Below, one piece after another: positions 26,064 to 34,775 of a stretch of DNA of 64,000 bases. How positions within the stretch are numbered: the first letter of the stretch is position 1; each line of letters starts with the position of its first letter. Made by a program: the position numbers and the translations under genes. The stretch lies in contig CAWDNV010000010.1 of assembly GCA_963803735.1 (NCBI GenBank), positions 868,001-932,000 on the forward strand, given 5' to 3'. Source of the stretch: Palsa-189 sp963803735 (GTDB taxonomy: Bacteria; Acidobacteriota; Terriglobia; Acidiferrales; UBA7541). The notes under the pieces were generated by a model. The model was given only the letters and a program-made list of their open reading frames with translations. It was not told where the DNA came from and made no database searches.

Positions 26064-27416
26064 TTACTTCCGAACGGCGTTGGAAACGGGCGTCACCTGC
26101 GCGATGGGCAGTGCAACTTCCACCGCGGTGCCCGGCTTGGCGTCGTAAATTCGGAACTCTCCGCCCAGTCCGCGCACGCGCTCGCGCATTCCGCTGATAC
26201 CCACGCCCGGCTTTTCAAGGTCTATTTTTTCTGAGGTGTGACCATTGCCGTAGTCCCTGATCTTCACGTGCACCGTCTGCTCGTTGCGCGTGAGCTCCAG
26301 CTCCGCCGTCTTGCTGTCGGAATGCCGGTAGACGTTCGTCAGCGATTCCTGCACTACTCGAAAGATCGCCGCTTCCACCTCGAACGGCAGCGGCGAAAGT
26401 TCTCCGGGCAGCTTCACCTTGATCTGGATCCCGGTGCGCTGGCTCACGCCCTGCACGTAGTAACGCAGCGCGGTGAGCAGGCCCATGTCCTCGGCGAAGG
26501 GCGGATGCAGCATGTAGGAAAGGCTGCGCACTTGCTGCAGAGCCCGGTCCACGGATTCGGCCGCCTCTTTGACGAAAGAAGACCATTGCGCATTGGCGAA
26601 GGAATCGTACGGAATGCGCTTGAGAAAAATTTTGGCCGCCGTGAGTTCCTGGCCGAGCGAGTCGTGCACTTCGCGTCCGATGCGCCTGCGCTCTTCATCC
26701 TGCAGCCGCGCCATTTCAATTTCCGCGCCCGCCATCGTGCACACCGCGGAGATCATGCTGATTTCGCGCTTGGTGTACTGGTGCGGCTTGCGATTTTGCA
26801 GATTGATGACGCCCACCAAGCGCCCGCGGCTCATCAGCGGCACGGATAAAAATGCTTCGAATCGATCTTCCGGCAGGTCGTTGAAGAACTTGAAGCGCGG
26901 ATCCTTCATGGCGTTCATCGGCACGGCCGCCGGTTCGCGGTGTTCGGCCACCCATCCGGTGATGCCTTCGCCGAGTTTCAGCTTCAGCCGGTCGATGATC
27001 TCGGGATGCGGATTTTTGGAGGCGCGCAGCACCAGTTCGTCTTTTTCCAGCACGTAGACGAAGCAGGAGTCGCATTCGACCACCCCCGCGGCGAAGCGCA
27101 CCACTTCGCGCAACACTTCGTGCAGCGGAGGCGCCAAAGACAGGCGCGTGGCGACCTCCTGCAGGAACCCGATATCGAGATCGCCGTCGGCTAATGGATT
27201 CGGATTCGGTAGTCTTGCCAAGACGCCGGCGCTCCTCGGCCGCTCCGCGGCTGGTCCGCGATTTTGGGGCCGGCTCATCCTTCGCACAACCGCCCGAGTG
27301 CCGCTCGCGCGGTCGGAAATCTGCGCACCGGAGCGAGCACTGCTCGCGGGCTCAGAAGGCCTTGAAGTTTGGGCGCTTTCATTCTCGTTGGACCCACCAA
27401 GTCTGCGCCAAGCCAT
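26064..27416 (-). CDS. GAF-domain sensor histidine kinase (NarX/LiaS type)
   Basis: About 450 residues without a transmembrane segment, so a cytoplasmic sensor. A low-complexity N-terminus precedes a GAF domain (about 84-235: FAAGVVECDSCFVYVLEKDELVLRA, GEGITGWVAEHREP, SVPLMSRGRLVGVINLQNR). A HisKA_3 dimerization helix has the phosphorylated His in RRIGREVHDSLGQEL (about 251), and a HATPase domain follows (VVQESLTNVYRHSDS, VKIRDYGNGH, GVGISGMRERVRGLGG). The partner should be a NarL-type regulator; one is present at 37426, but not adjacent. The start is uncertain: ATG 27416 is chosen, with a TTG at 27464 upstream. Confidence 0.82.
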   Translation of the reverse strand: MAWRRLGGSNENESAQTSRPSEPASSARSGAQISDRASGTRAVVRRMSRPQNRGPAAERPRSAGVLARLPNPNPLADGDLDIGFLQEVATRLSLAPPLHEVLREVVRFAAGVVECDSCFVYVLEKDELVLRASKNPHPEIIDRLKLKLGEGITGWVAEHREPAAVPMNAMKDPRFKFFNDLPEDRFEAFLSVPLMSRGRLVGVINLQNRKPHQYTKREISMISAVCTMAGAEIEMARLQDEERRRIGREVHDSLGQELTAAKIFLKRIPYDSFANAQWSSFVKEAAESVDRALQQVRSLSYMLHPPFAEDMGLLTALRYYVQGVSQRTGIQIKVKLPGELSPLPFEVEAAIFRVVQESLTNVYRHSDSKTAELELTRNEQTVHVKIRDYGNGHTSEKIDLEKPGVGISGMRERVRGLGGEFRIYDAKPGTAVEVALPIAQVTPVSNAVRK

Positions 27417-27733
27417 GCCCAAAGGTAAAGTGGTGCAGCGCCGGTGTCCAATTCTTAATTTCAATCGACGCCATCAATTTGTTGCCGCAGCTTTTGAACA
27501 CCTCGCCGCATCGCGCTATGCGCGGGGAGAGGAGCACATCAAGTTGTGCAGCGAAGCTGCTCGGCAAAATTGACGCGCGCGGCGGGCATGTTTCAACTTA
27601 CGTGTGTGCACGCGTAGGGTACGCCTCGCAGGCGTGCAAGTAGGCGCACCCCACACCTACTCGCAGCCCGGAATGTAAATTGGCCAGTTTACGAGTGAAG
27701 AATGTGTTGAATTTGACTAGGCGTGACCGAACA

Positions 27734-27919
27734 CTAGATGCCCAGCAGCCGCGTGACTGAACCTTTGCGATAGATAGCGGACAGGATTGCGCTGGCGGCT
27801 ATCCCCGTCAATATGCTTTTCGCTCTGTAATTGAGGGGGGCAAAAATTGCCGCTGCTGCCGCCGCAGAACCGACGCCGAGTCGAATCTTCTGCTCCAGAT
27901 CTCCCATTTCTTGTGCCAT
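27734..27919 (-). CDS. Small membrane protein, DUF2892-like
   Basis: 61 residues: MAQEMGDLEQKIRLGVGSAA, then two short hydrophobic stretches (AAAAAAIFAPLNY and ILTGIAASAILSAIY) and a basic end. The layout of a 'lE..iRi..G' opening and two membrane helices matches small YgaP/DUF2892-type proteins. AAGGAG stands seven bases before the ATG. The role is unknown. Confidence 0.6.
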   Translation of the reverse strand: MAQEMGDLEQKIRLGVGSAAAAAAIFAPLNYRAKSILTGIAASAILSAIYRKGSVTRLLGI

Positions 27920-28240
27920 GTCGTTCTCTCCTTTACGTAGTGTTGCTCATTCGATTTTGGAATTGCGATCCGTCTGAGGTCTGGGGTCCCATCCAACGAA
28001 TGCGGTCGTAGTATTCACAAACGGCCCATGCAAGCCAATACAGCGATTCGTTTAAGGTATTTGCTCGGCATCTTTTTTACGGAGGCGTGCGCGAAACAAA
28101 TACGCGTTCTCGATTCGTGGGAGAGCGGGTGCGAGGCAACATAGGGTTTCTTGGGAAACGCGAGGGGCGGTGGTATCGTCTACAGGCTTATGCGGGTTAC
28201 TTTGTCAGCGCGCCGTTCGGCGCGTGGAGGGAAATAAGAA
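27920..28240. other. Intergenic region between divergent genes
   Basis: It must contain promoters for the small membrane protein (left) and the NHL protein (right). No clear repeat-family copy or gene is seen. Confidence 0.4.
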
Positions 28241-29548
28241 ATGCGTAGAGTTGGATTCACGATGCTAGCAATCGGAGTGGGGTGCGTCCTGGGCTTTTTC
28301 ATAGCCAGCAGGACATTGAGCGTACGCGGAGCCGCCAAGCCCGGCACGGGCGCGGTGGCCATTCCGGGAGAGGTCGGAGGTCAAGATATTTTCGGCGCCT
28401 ACGAAGTCGTGAAGGGCTGGCCGAAGGACATCAGCACTTTGCCGGGAAACGAGAAGTGGACCTACGGTGCGGGCCAGGGGATCTTCGCCGAAAGCCCGAA
28501 CCGCGTTTATATGCTCTTCCGCGGCGAACTGCCCAGCATTAAGGCGCCGAAGCCGGTCATGCTTCCGCAATTGGGACCGAGCCTTTCGTTTCCGATCGGC
28601 CGCTTGCCCTGGCGTGATGCCACTGTTGCGGCCATGCCGGGAGCGGGCGGCACGGGACAGGATCCCGACGATGGCCCGCGGCTTTGGAAGGGCGCCGAGG
28701 CGCCCTATCGCGAAATCGGCGTGGACGCGAAGTGGGCCAATTGCTTCAACGTGGTGGACGCCAACGGCAACATCGTAGAGACATGGAGCCAGTGGGACGA
28801 TAAGTTCAAGCGCCCGCACGCGGTGTACGTCAATCCCTACGATCCCGATAAAAATGTGTGGGTGGTCGACGACCACATGCACGCCGTTTACAAGTTCACG
28901 CACGACGGCAAGCAGCTCCTGCAGACGATTGGCACGCCAACTGTAAAGGGCGCGGACGGCACGCACTTCAACCGGCCCACCTACATCGTCTGGTTGCCGG
29001 ACAGCAGCTTTTTTGTTGCCGATGGCTACAACGGCACGCGCGTGGCCAAGTTCGATAAGAACGGCAAGTTCCTGCTCGATTGGGGACAGAAAGGCACGCC
29101 GCCCAACGACAAGCGCCCGGGCTACTTCAATAATGTGCACGGCGTGGCCATCGATGCGCAGACGCGGCACATCTTCGTCAACGACCGCGGCAACCACCGC
29201 ATTCAGGTGTTCGATGAAAACGGCAAATATCTTTATGAATGGCACGTGGGCGACGAGCCTTCCGACGTGCACCTGATCTACATCGGCGCGGACCGCACGC
29301 TCTGGGCTTTTGACCGCGGCACTTCCAAGATGCTGAAGTACGACCTCCAGGGGCATTTGCTCTATACCTGGGGCACCTGGGGCGATTTCCCCGGCGGTTT
29401 CTGGGGAGTGCACGGCTTCAGCGTGGATCAGGAAGGCAACTTCTACGTGGCCGAAGTGGATAACGGCCGCGCGCAGAAGTTCACTCCGCGCGCCGGGGCC
29501 AACCCGGAATTTCTCGTAAGCAAGCCGGTATATTCAGCCTGGAAATAG
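28241..29548 (+). CDS. Secreted NHL-repeat beta-propeller protein
   Basis: 435 residues with an N-terminal signal or anchor (MLAIGVGCVLGFFIASRTLS). Repeats of the NHL type follow: RPHAVYVNPYDPDKNVWVVD, RPTYIVWLPDSSFFVADGYN, VHGVAIDAQTRHIFVNDRGN, LIYIGADRTLWAFDRGTSKM and VHGFSVDQEGNFYVAEVDNG. These fit a six-bladed propeller as in peptidyl-alpha-hydroxyglycine lyase relatives. No hydroxylase domain is attached, so a binding or scaffold role in the periplasm is as likely as catalysis. A perfect hairpin overlaps its stop codon. Confidence 0.8.
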   Translation: MRRVGFTMLAIGVGCVLGFFIASRTLSVRGAAKPGTGAVAIPGEVGGQDIFGAYEVVKGWPKDISTLPGNEKWTYGAGQGIFAESPNRVYMLFRGELPSIKAPKPVMLPQLGPSLSFPIGRLPWRDATVAAMPGAGGTGQDPDDGPRLWKGAEAPYREIGVDAKWANCFNVVDANGNIVETWSQWDDKFKRPHAVYVNPYDPDKNVWVVDDHMHAVYKFTHDGKQLLQTIGTPTVKGADGTHFNRPTYIVWLPDSSFFVADGYNGTRVAKFDKNGKFLLDWGQKGTPPNDKRPGYFNNVHGVAIDAQTRHIFVNDRGNHRIQVFDENGKYLYEWHVGDEPSDVHLIYIGADRTLWAFDRGTSKMLKYDLQGHLLYTWGTWGDFPGGFWGVHGFSVDQEGNFYVAEVDNGRAQKFTPRAGANPEFLVSKPVYSAWK

Positions 29549-29571
29549 CGAGCTCAATGCTCGCTATTTCC
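29541..29571 (+). terminator. Hairpin overlapping the NHL gene stop codon
   Basis: GGAAATAGCGAGC pairs perfectly with GCTCGCTATTTCC over 13 bp with a five-base loop. The stop codon TAG is inside the 5' arm. No T-run follows, so it may act as an mRNA 3'-end stabiliser rather than a terminator. Confidence 0.5.
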
Positions 29572-29599
29572 AGCAGCAGCGAAAGTCCACGGTAAGTGG

Positions 29600-29633
29600 A
29601 GCTTTCGCGCTAAAAAGTCTTGACCATCCGACC
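29600..29633. repeat. Hairpin repeat with GCGAAAG/CTTTCGC ends
   Basis: GCGAAAGTCCAC and GTGGAGCTTTCGC form a stem around GGTAA. The ends (GCGAAAGTC..., ...GGAGCTTTCGCGC) match the palindrome inside the two direct repeats that disrupt hemW near 46570 and 46985, so it may be a third member of that family. Confidence 0.45.
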
Positions 29634-29684
29634 AAGGATGGTCATCCCGAGCGAGTAGCACGAGCGAGGGATCTCTCCTAAGAA

Positions 29685-29720
29685 GGGCCGCTGCGGATTA
29701 CCCCAGCGGCCTTTTCCTTT
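29685..29720 (+). terminator. Rho-independent terminator-like hairpin
   Basis: GGGCCGCTG and CAGCGGCC form a strong stem with a short loop, followed by the T-rich TTTTCCTTT. It lies about 140 bp after the NHL gene, behind a partial family B repeat (GGTCATCCCGAGCGAG, GAGGGATCTCTCC). Confidence 0.6.
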
Positions 29721-29808
29721 GCGCGTCAACAAAGTGGAACTGTCGCGTTAAATTAAGTCGCCTGCGTGGTGGCGGGGATGCGTGTGCAGTTAGGCAGGTC
29801 TTTTACTG

Positions 29809-30024
29809 CTAGCGATCGAGAATCTTTTCGATTCTCCACCACCGCACGGGCCCGGCATTGACGACTTTTGTCTTGGGAATCGAACCCTGCAGCGGGCAGG
29901 TCACGCGAAGCCGCTCGCCCGTGGGTGACACTACATCGAACACTCCGCGCTCGTACTGCAGCACGAGGTAGGGGTCTTCCGCGAGAATCGGCTCGTTTAC
30001 TTTGAGCATGTGCCGGGTCGGCAC
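29809..30024 (-). CDS. Small hypothetical protein
   Basis: 71 residues from GTG 30024, or 66 from ATG 30009: MLKVNEPILAEDPYLVLQYE, then a strand-rich stretch (GVFDVVSPTGERLRVTCPL, VVNAGPVRWWRIEKILDR). The amino acid pattern is protein-like rather than random, but no family or ribosome binding site is clear. Confidence 0.4.
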   Translation of the reverse strand: MPTRHMLKVNEPILAEDPYLVLQYERGVFDVVSPTGERLRVTCPLQGSIPKTKVVNAGPVRWWRIEKILDR

Positions 30025-30122
30025 ATTTTATGAGCTTGACTCCCGCAGACAAGTACCCTAAAAGGGCCCTGAGACGCCTGCGGCTATCTGTTGAGCGTTT
30101 CTTAAGCCTTTTGTGAGCTTCC

Positions 30123-31151
30123 GTGAGCCTTCGCTACCGCCAGATGGGCCCTGCAGACGTGCGCAAATGTGTCAGCCTGATCGCGGCCCATCCTGTCATC
30201 GGTCCTCGCTACGGAAAAGCCATTGCCGATCTATCCGCGGCTTGGCTGCGCCTGCTCGATTACGAGGCCAAGTCCACAGTTGTCTTCGAAGAACTGCAGG
30301 ACGGGCACGCCCGAATTTTTGGAGTCGGGGTGAGCGTCTTCGTGAACGACGATTTCGTACGCGAGGTGAAGACGCCGCCACTTTTCTGGATCGGTCCCGA
30401 ATTGGCCCGGCTCATCGCGCGCGCCAATTCCCCGCTCCTGTCGGATCGCGCCCTTCGGGACGCCAATACCAGAGGCGGACTGAATCTGCTCACCTGGGAA
30501 GGCTGCATTCGTCCGGAGGATGCCGCGCGCCCCGAAACCTACAACAAGATGATCCTGGCATTCATGGAGGAGCATCGCGGGTTTCTGTGGAAGGAGGTCA
30601 TCGGCGCGCAAGCGCACAGCGCGGAGGCTCTTGGAAGCATGCTCAAAAGCGGCGGCGCGCTCTTCGATCCGGCCAAAAACCGCTGGGTGGATTCTCCCGA
30701 GAAAGATCCGCACGAGGTTGTCGAGAAGCCTCACCTGATCGGCCTCGACCGTGAGATAGCTCTCAGCAGGCCCGGCTCCTGGGTCGGCGGTCTTTTCGAT
30801 TACGAGCCGCCACACTGCGGCTTCAGCCACGGCGAACAGCGGCTGCTGATTTCCGCACTCGGAGGTGAAACCGATGAGCAGCTCGCGCGCGCACTGGGAA
30901 TCTCGCGCAATGCGATCAAGAAGGCCTGGCGTTCCATCTACGATCGCATCGCCAGATGCCTGCCCGAATTCGTTCAGGGCGAGTCTCGTCTGGACGCATC
31001 GATGTCGGAACGCGGCAAGGAGAAAAAGCACCGGCTTCTGGGTTATCTTCGCGAGCATCCAGAAGAGCTGCGCCCTGTTTCACGCAAGCTCCTGCAGCAA
31101 GACGCTGTCCGCCGCAAGGCCGTTCGCCGGCGGCCTAGAGCAGGCGTTTGA
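30123..31151 (+). CDS. LuxR-type HTH protein with a GNAT-like N-terminus
   Basis: 342 residues. The opening SLRYRQMGPADVRKCVSLIA resembles the first strand and helix of GNAT acetyltransferases, though the acetyl-CoA motif is not obvious. The region GFSHGEQRLLISALGGETDEQLARALGISRNAIKKAW (about 237-275) is a LuxR/GerE helix-turn-helix, and the C-terminus is basic. There is no receiver domain, so it may sense something through its own N-terminal 230 residues. Start GTG 30123 keeps the conserved-looking first strand; ATG 30144 is an alternative. Confidence 0.65.
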   Translation: MSLRYRQMGPADVRKCVSLIAAHPVIGPRYGKAIADLSAAWLRLLDYEAKSTVVFEELQDGHARIFGVGVSVFVNDDFVREVKTPPLFWIGPELARLIARANSPLLSDRALRDANTRGGLNLLTWEGCIRPEDAARPETYNKMILAFMEEHRGFLWKEVIGAQAHSAEALGSMLKSGGALFDPAKNRWVDSPEKDPHEVVEKPHLIGLDREIALSRPGSWVGGLFDYEPPHCGFSHGEQRLLISALGGETDEQLARALGISRNAIKKAWRSIYDRIARCLPEFVQGESRLDASMSERGKEKKHRLLGYLREHPEELRPVSRKLLQQDAVRRKAVRRRPRAGV

Positions 31152-31253
31152 CGGGGCGCTTGCCCCGTGCATTTGATCCGCAACCGAACTCCGGTAAAAT
31201 CCTCTAACTCCAGATGGTCCGTCTCAGCGCAGGCTCGGGAACGCAGGTAAGTC

Positions 31254-31643
31254 ATGACCAAGCGGAAATCACCGAAACGCAAACGCAGCGCACGAGCCCG
31301 CGCTCGTCGCGTCCGATTCCTGGGCAAGCCCGGGTGCACGACCTGCGAAAAAGCCCGCGACTTCATGGAACGCCGCGGATACGAGCTGCAATATCGTGAC
31401 CTGTGGAAGGACCCGCTCAGCGTGGCGGAGTTGGAAAAGCTGATCGGCCCCCGCGACCACAGCGATTTTCTGAATACACGCAGCGGAGCTTATCGCGAAA
31501 AAAAACTCGCCGAAAATCCGCCCCCTCGCCGCGAAGCCATCCGCATGATGGCCAAGGAGCCCCGGCTGATCCGCCGGCCGGTAATCGTCGCCGGAGGCCG
31601 CGTCGTCCTCGGTTTCGACGAAAAAGGCATGGCCAGGTTCTAG
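31254..31643 (+). CDS. ArsC/Spx-family thioredoxin-fold protein
   Basis: 129 residues with an unusual 20-residue Lys/Arg-rich N-terminal tail before the thioredoxin fold: RFLGKPGCTTCEKARDFMERRGY (CxxC at about 28-31), LSVAELEKLIG, LNTRSGAYREKK and the cis-proline segment LIRRPVIVAGGRVVLGFDE. This is closest to arsenate-reductase-related/Spx proteins. The conserved Arg of true arsenate reductases may be the one in RRPV, but arsenate reduction is not established; there are no ars genes nearby. Confidence 0.75.
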   Translation: MTKRKSPKRKRSARARARRVRFLGKPGCTTCEKARDFMERRGYELQYRDLWKDPLSVAELEKLIGPRDHSDFLNTRSGAYREKKLAENPPPRREAIRMMAKEPRLIRRPVIVAGGRVVLGFDEKGMARF

Positions 31644-31671
31644 TCATGCCGCTTACACTGAGCAGGTAACA

Positions 31672-31902
31672 ATGCCGACAGTCACCATCCGTCAAGCGAA
31701 GGCGAACCTGTCGCGTCTAATTGACGAGGCTCACGAAGGCAAAGAAATTATCATCGCCCGCGGCTCTAAACCCATGGCTCGCCTCGTTCCGATCAGTACC
31801 GCAAGGCATACCCGCCGGCCAGGTTCGCTAAAGGGTAAGTTGCGTGTCCCCCCTGAGTTCTTTGGCCCACTTCCGGCGGCTGAGCTTTCAGGCTGGGGCT
31901 AG
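31672..31902 (+). CDS. Phd/YefM-type antitoxin without adjacent toxin
   Basis: 76 residues: TVTIRQAKANLSRLIDEAHEG, EIIIARGSKPMARLVPI and the C-terminal FFGPLPAAELSGWG. These are the DNA-binding N-terminal half and toxin-binding tail of VapB/Phd antitoxins. The toxin gene (usually VapC) should start within a few bases of the stop, but the following 170 bp contain no PIN-domain start, and the next gene is an aldolase. It therefore looks like an orphan antitoxin, 28 bp after the ArsC-like gene. Confidence 0.75.
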   Translation: MPTVTIRQAKANLSRLIDEAHEGKEIIIARGSKPMARLVPISTARHTRRPGSLKGKLRVPPEFFGPLPAAELSGWG

Positions 31903-32073
31903 TAGGCTGCCTCTTCCCGTATTTTCGTTCATCGCATCAGTCAGGTGCGGCCGCATCAACCACGGCAAGGCCCGTGTTAGAATGGGCCGCAATCTTCCGC
32001 GACTTTGTTAACGGCGAAAGCTCATCCTGTAGGTGACTTTCGCCGCGCGAAATTCTCTTTCGGAGGCATCAGA

Positions 32074-33090
32074 ATGAAAATCAGCCCGGGGAAACAGAAG
32101 GGCTTGGAAGCAGTTTCCAATGACCGCGGGGTGATCGCCGCGGCGGCCATGGACCAGCGCGGCTCGCTGAAAAGCGCCATCGCCAAGGAAAAGGGCGTCG
32201 ACAAAAAAGCCGTTACCGACCAGATGATGGCGGAATTCAAAGAAGCAGTTACGCGCATCCTGACGCCGCATGCCAGCGCTATTCTGCTCGATCCCGAGTA
32301 CGGCCTTTCCGCCACCAAAATCCGCGCCAAGAATGCCGGTCTGCTGCTGGCTTACGAAAAGAGCGGCTACGACAATACGCAGCCCGGCCGCCTGCCCGAT
32401 CTGCTCGATCATTATTCGGTCCGGCGCATAGTCGCTGCGGGCGCCGATTGCGTCAAGATTCTGCTCTACTACACCCCTTTCGATCCTCCGGCAGTCAATG
32501 AAACCAAGCACGCCTGGGTCGAACGCATCGGCGGCGAGTGCATCGCTTCCGACGTGCCGTTCTTCCTCGAATTTGTCGGCTACGAAGAAAATGTGGACGA
32601 AAAAAGCATCGAGTACGCCCGCAAGAAACCTGAAATCGTCTCGCGCAGCATGGAGGAATTTTCCAAGCCGCAATACGCCGTCGATGTCCTCAAAGTGGAA
32701 GTGCCGGTGAACATGACTTTCGTGAAGGGCGCGCGCTCCTCGAAAGGCGAATCGGTATATACGCGCGAAGAGGCCAAGGAACATTTCCGCCGCGCCGCGT
32801 CCATGGCCAAGAAGCCGTTCATCTATCTTTCCGCCGGCGTCAGCAACGATACGTTCAACGAATCGCTCGAGCTGGCCGCCGAAGCCGGCACGAACTTTTC
32901 CGGCGTGCTTTGCGGCCGCGCCACCTGGAAAGACGGCATTCCCGTCTACGCCAAGCAGGGCCTGAAAGCATTCGAAGAATGGCTCAGCAAGCAGGGCGTC
33001 GCCAATATCAATAACGTGAATCAGCGCCTGCAAGCCGCTAAGCCCTGGTTCAGCTTCTACGGCGCCGCCTCCGTCACCGCCCTAACGTAA
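32074..33090 (+). CDS. lacD: Tagatose-1,6-bisphosphate aldolase (LacD family)
   Basis: 338 residues of class I aldolase: RGVIAAAAMDQRGSLKSAI, ILLDPEYGLSA, CVKILLYYTPFD, FFLEFVGYEE, DVLKVEVPVNMTFV with the likely Schiff-base lysine, and FIYLSAGVSNDTF. It splits tagatose-1,6- or related ketose bisphosphates to DHAP and glyceraldehyde-3-phosphate. GGAGG lies six bases before ATG 32074, which is preferred to an upstream extension. No tagatose kinase or isomerase is adjacent, so it may act on sulfo-sugars or other ketose phosphates. Confidence 0.85.
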   Translation: MKISPGKQKGLEAVSNDRGVIAAAAMDQRGSLKSAIAKEKGVDKKAVTDQMMAEFKEAVTRILTPHASAILLDPEYGLSATKIRAKNAGLLLAYEKSGYDNTQPGRLPDLLDHYSVRRIVAAGADCVKILLYYTPFDPPAVNETKHAWVERIGGECIASDVPFFLEFVGYEENVDEKSIEYARKKPEIVSRSMEEFSKPQYAVDVLKVEVPVNMTFVKGARSSKGESVYTREEAKEHFRRAASMAKKPFIYLSAGVSNDTFNESLELAAEAGTNFSGVLCGRATWKDGIPVYAKQGLKAFEEWLSKQGVANINNVNQRLQAAKPWFSFYGAASVTALT

Positions 33091-33106
33091 GGTACCTTCT
33101 TTGTAG

Positions 33107-33150
33107 CTCAGGTCGTCCCGACGATCTCTGTCGGGAGACCTGAGGCTTTT
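33107..33150 (+). terminator. Terminator-like hairpin after lacD, possibly a REP variant
   Basis: CTCAGGTC-TCCCGAC pairs with GTCGGGA-GACCTGAG (15 bp, one bulge) around GATCTCT, followed by GCTTTT. It is preceded by TTTGTAG, the same tetranucleotide found next to the REP palindromes. A similar CTCAGGTCTGC/GCAGACCTGAG hairpin followed by CTACAAAA is at 59401-59446. Confidence 0.55.
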
Positions 33151-33242
33151 GTGTTCGCCGCGATTCCATTCGGCGCCGGCATTTGCATCCCTAATTAAAG
33201 GATGAGAGTCTTACGGCCACAAACGAACCTACCGAGGTGGTC

Positions 33243-33779
33243 GTGTACGCGACAAAATCCGCACTGCTAGCGCTGTTTCTTCTCTGCTCCGGAACCGTCT
33301 TGGCGCAGTCGGCCAATGTCGATAAGGAAAAAGCCGCGGACAAAGAAAATGAGATCGCCGTCCTTGAGTTGGGCCCTGCTGTTGGCCACGCCCTCAAGGG
33401 CGGCGGATCCAGCTTCGGTCCCAACGTCGCGGTTGAAGTCACACCGATAGAGAACTGGCTGGAACTCGAGGGTGGCGTTACGCGGCTTTACGGCCGTCAC
33501 TCACAGGAATGGGACGCCGACTTTCTCTTTAAGAAGCCGTGGACTCTTTCTCGCAAAGCGGAGTTTATGGTCGGTGTTGGCCCGGAGTGGATTCATACGA
33601 ACGAATCCGGCGCAGTAAGAAACTCACCCGCCGTCACTGCCGTCCTGGATTTTATGTTTTGGCCTTCCGGGAAGCATCGATTCGGCTGGTTTCTCGAACC
33701 GGGTTACGACCACAGCTTTGGGCCGGGCCACGAGCAATCCATCGGCATCAGCTTCGGCCTGCTGATCGCCATCCCCTGA
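33243..33779 (+). CDS. Secreted protein, probable outer-membrane beta-barrel-like
   Basis: About 178 residues. A signal peptide (SALLALFLLCSGTVLAQS) is followed by alternating amphipathic strands (AVEVTPIENWLELEGGVTRLY, AEFMVGVGPEWIHTNE, GWFLEPGYDHSFG, SIGISFGLLIAIP) ending in a hydrophobic residue pattern suited to an outer-membrane or surface beta protein. GAGG precedes GTG 33243; another GTG lies at 33237. Confidence 0.6.
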   Translation: MYATKSALLALFLLCSGTVLAQSANVDKEKAADKENEIAVLELGPAVGHALKGGGSSFGPNVAVEVTPIENWLELEGGVTRLYGRHSQEWDADFLFKKPWTLSRKAEFMVGVGPEWIHTNESGAVRNSPAVTAVLDFMFWPSGKHRFGWFLEPGYDHSFGPGHEQSIGISFGLLIAIP

Positions 33780-33856
33780 AACTGTTGTAGCGACGTGCGC
33801 TCATAGCACTCGTATTCTCGGTTCATCTGAAATGAATGCGTTAAGATTCTTCCTTC

Positions 33857-34225
33857 ATGCGAAGAACTCCGTGGCTGTCAATTATTTTGATCATCCTGAC
33901 AGGGTTGGCCGTCGGCATGATTTACAAAATACGGCACCCAAAAGCGACGACCGACATTGCGCAATTCGAAAAAGATATTCGCGAGCGCCTCCCCATAGGA
34001 ACCCCAAGAACGGAGGTCGAGGCGTACTTAGACCAAAGAGCAGTGCCACACTCCTACACTGCCGAGTCGAAAGAATTCCCTGAGTACCAACACACAGAAG
34101 CAGCTATGATTCGGGGCACCTCAAGAACCTGGCTGGTCAGAGGTGATACCCAGATTCTGTTCAAGTTTGATAACCAAGACAGGCTGATCGATTACAAAAT
34201 GCAAGAGATCAACACGGGCCCTTAG
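33857..34225 (+). CDS. Membrane-anchored hypothetical protein
   Basis: 122 residues with one N-terminal helix (WLSIILIILTGLAVGMIY) and a soluble domain (FEKDIRERLPIGTPRTEVEAYLDQR, WLVRGDTQILFKFDNQDRL). 'PIGTPRTEVEAYL' resembles SmpA/BamE-like or DUF-type 'lp.G.s..eV...L' modules found in small periplasmic proteins. No further assignment. Confidence 0.5.
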   Translation: MRRTPWLSIILIILTGLAVGMIYKIRHPKATTDIAQFEKDIRERLPIGTPRTEVEAYLDQRAVPHSYTAESKEFPEYQHTEAAMIRGTSRTWLVRGDTQILFKFDNQDRLIDYKMQEINTGP

Positions 34226-34235
34226 GCGAGGCACT

Positions 34236-34775
34236 ATGGCCATGAGCACCAGCCTTGATGTCCGCTACCCAGTCGGGCGTTTCAATTTCAAGGATCCCTA
34301 CAGCGTCGAGGATCGTCCTGTGCTTCTCGCGCAACTTGCCGCCGCGCCGGCAAATCTGCGAGCCGCGGTCGCTGGACTTTCCGACAGCCAACTCGACACC
34401 ACATATCGTCCCGGAGGCTGGACGGTGCGCCAAGTGGTGCATCATCTCGCAGACGCGCAGGCCAATTGGTATATTCGCGCGAAGCTTGCGGTCACAGAGG
34501 AACTGCCGGTCACCAAGCCCTACGCGGAACAGCTCTGGGCCGAACTCGCCGACGCACGCTCCGCTCCGGTCGAGTTCTCACTGCAAATGTTCGAAGGGGT
34601 AACTTTGCGATGGTGCCAATTTTTTCACTCTCTTGCGGCGCCAGAATGGTCGCGCGCATACACAAATCCGGAGTGGGGCAAGTTGACGGTCGAAGACACC
34701 CTGCGAGGTATGGCTTGGCACTCGCGCCACCACACTGCGCACATCACTGAACTGCGTGATCGAATGCGCTGGTGA
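34236..34775 (+). CDS. YfiT/DinB-like metal-dependent enzyme (bacillithiol transferase family)
   Basis: 179 residues of the DinB four-helix fold. YRPGGWTVRQVVHHLADAQAN supplies the first histidine, and WHSRHHTAHITELRDRM supplies the other two of the metal triad. RYPVGRF near the N-terminus and the length match the YfiT/BstA subgroup (putative thiol S-transferases or hydrolases). Bacillithiol use in this organism is not shown here. Only 10 bp separate it from the upstream small gene, so the two may be co-transcribed. Confidence 0.75.
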   Translation: MAMSTSLDVRYPVGRFNFKDPYSVEDRPVLLAQLAAAPANLRAAVAGLSDSQLDTTYRPGGWTVRQVVHHLADAQANWYIRAKLAVTEELPVTKPYAEQLWAELADARSAPVEFSLQMFEGVTLRWCQFFHSLAAPEWSRAYTNPEWGKLTVEDTLRGMAWHSRHHTAHITELRDRMRW

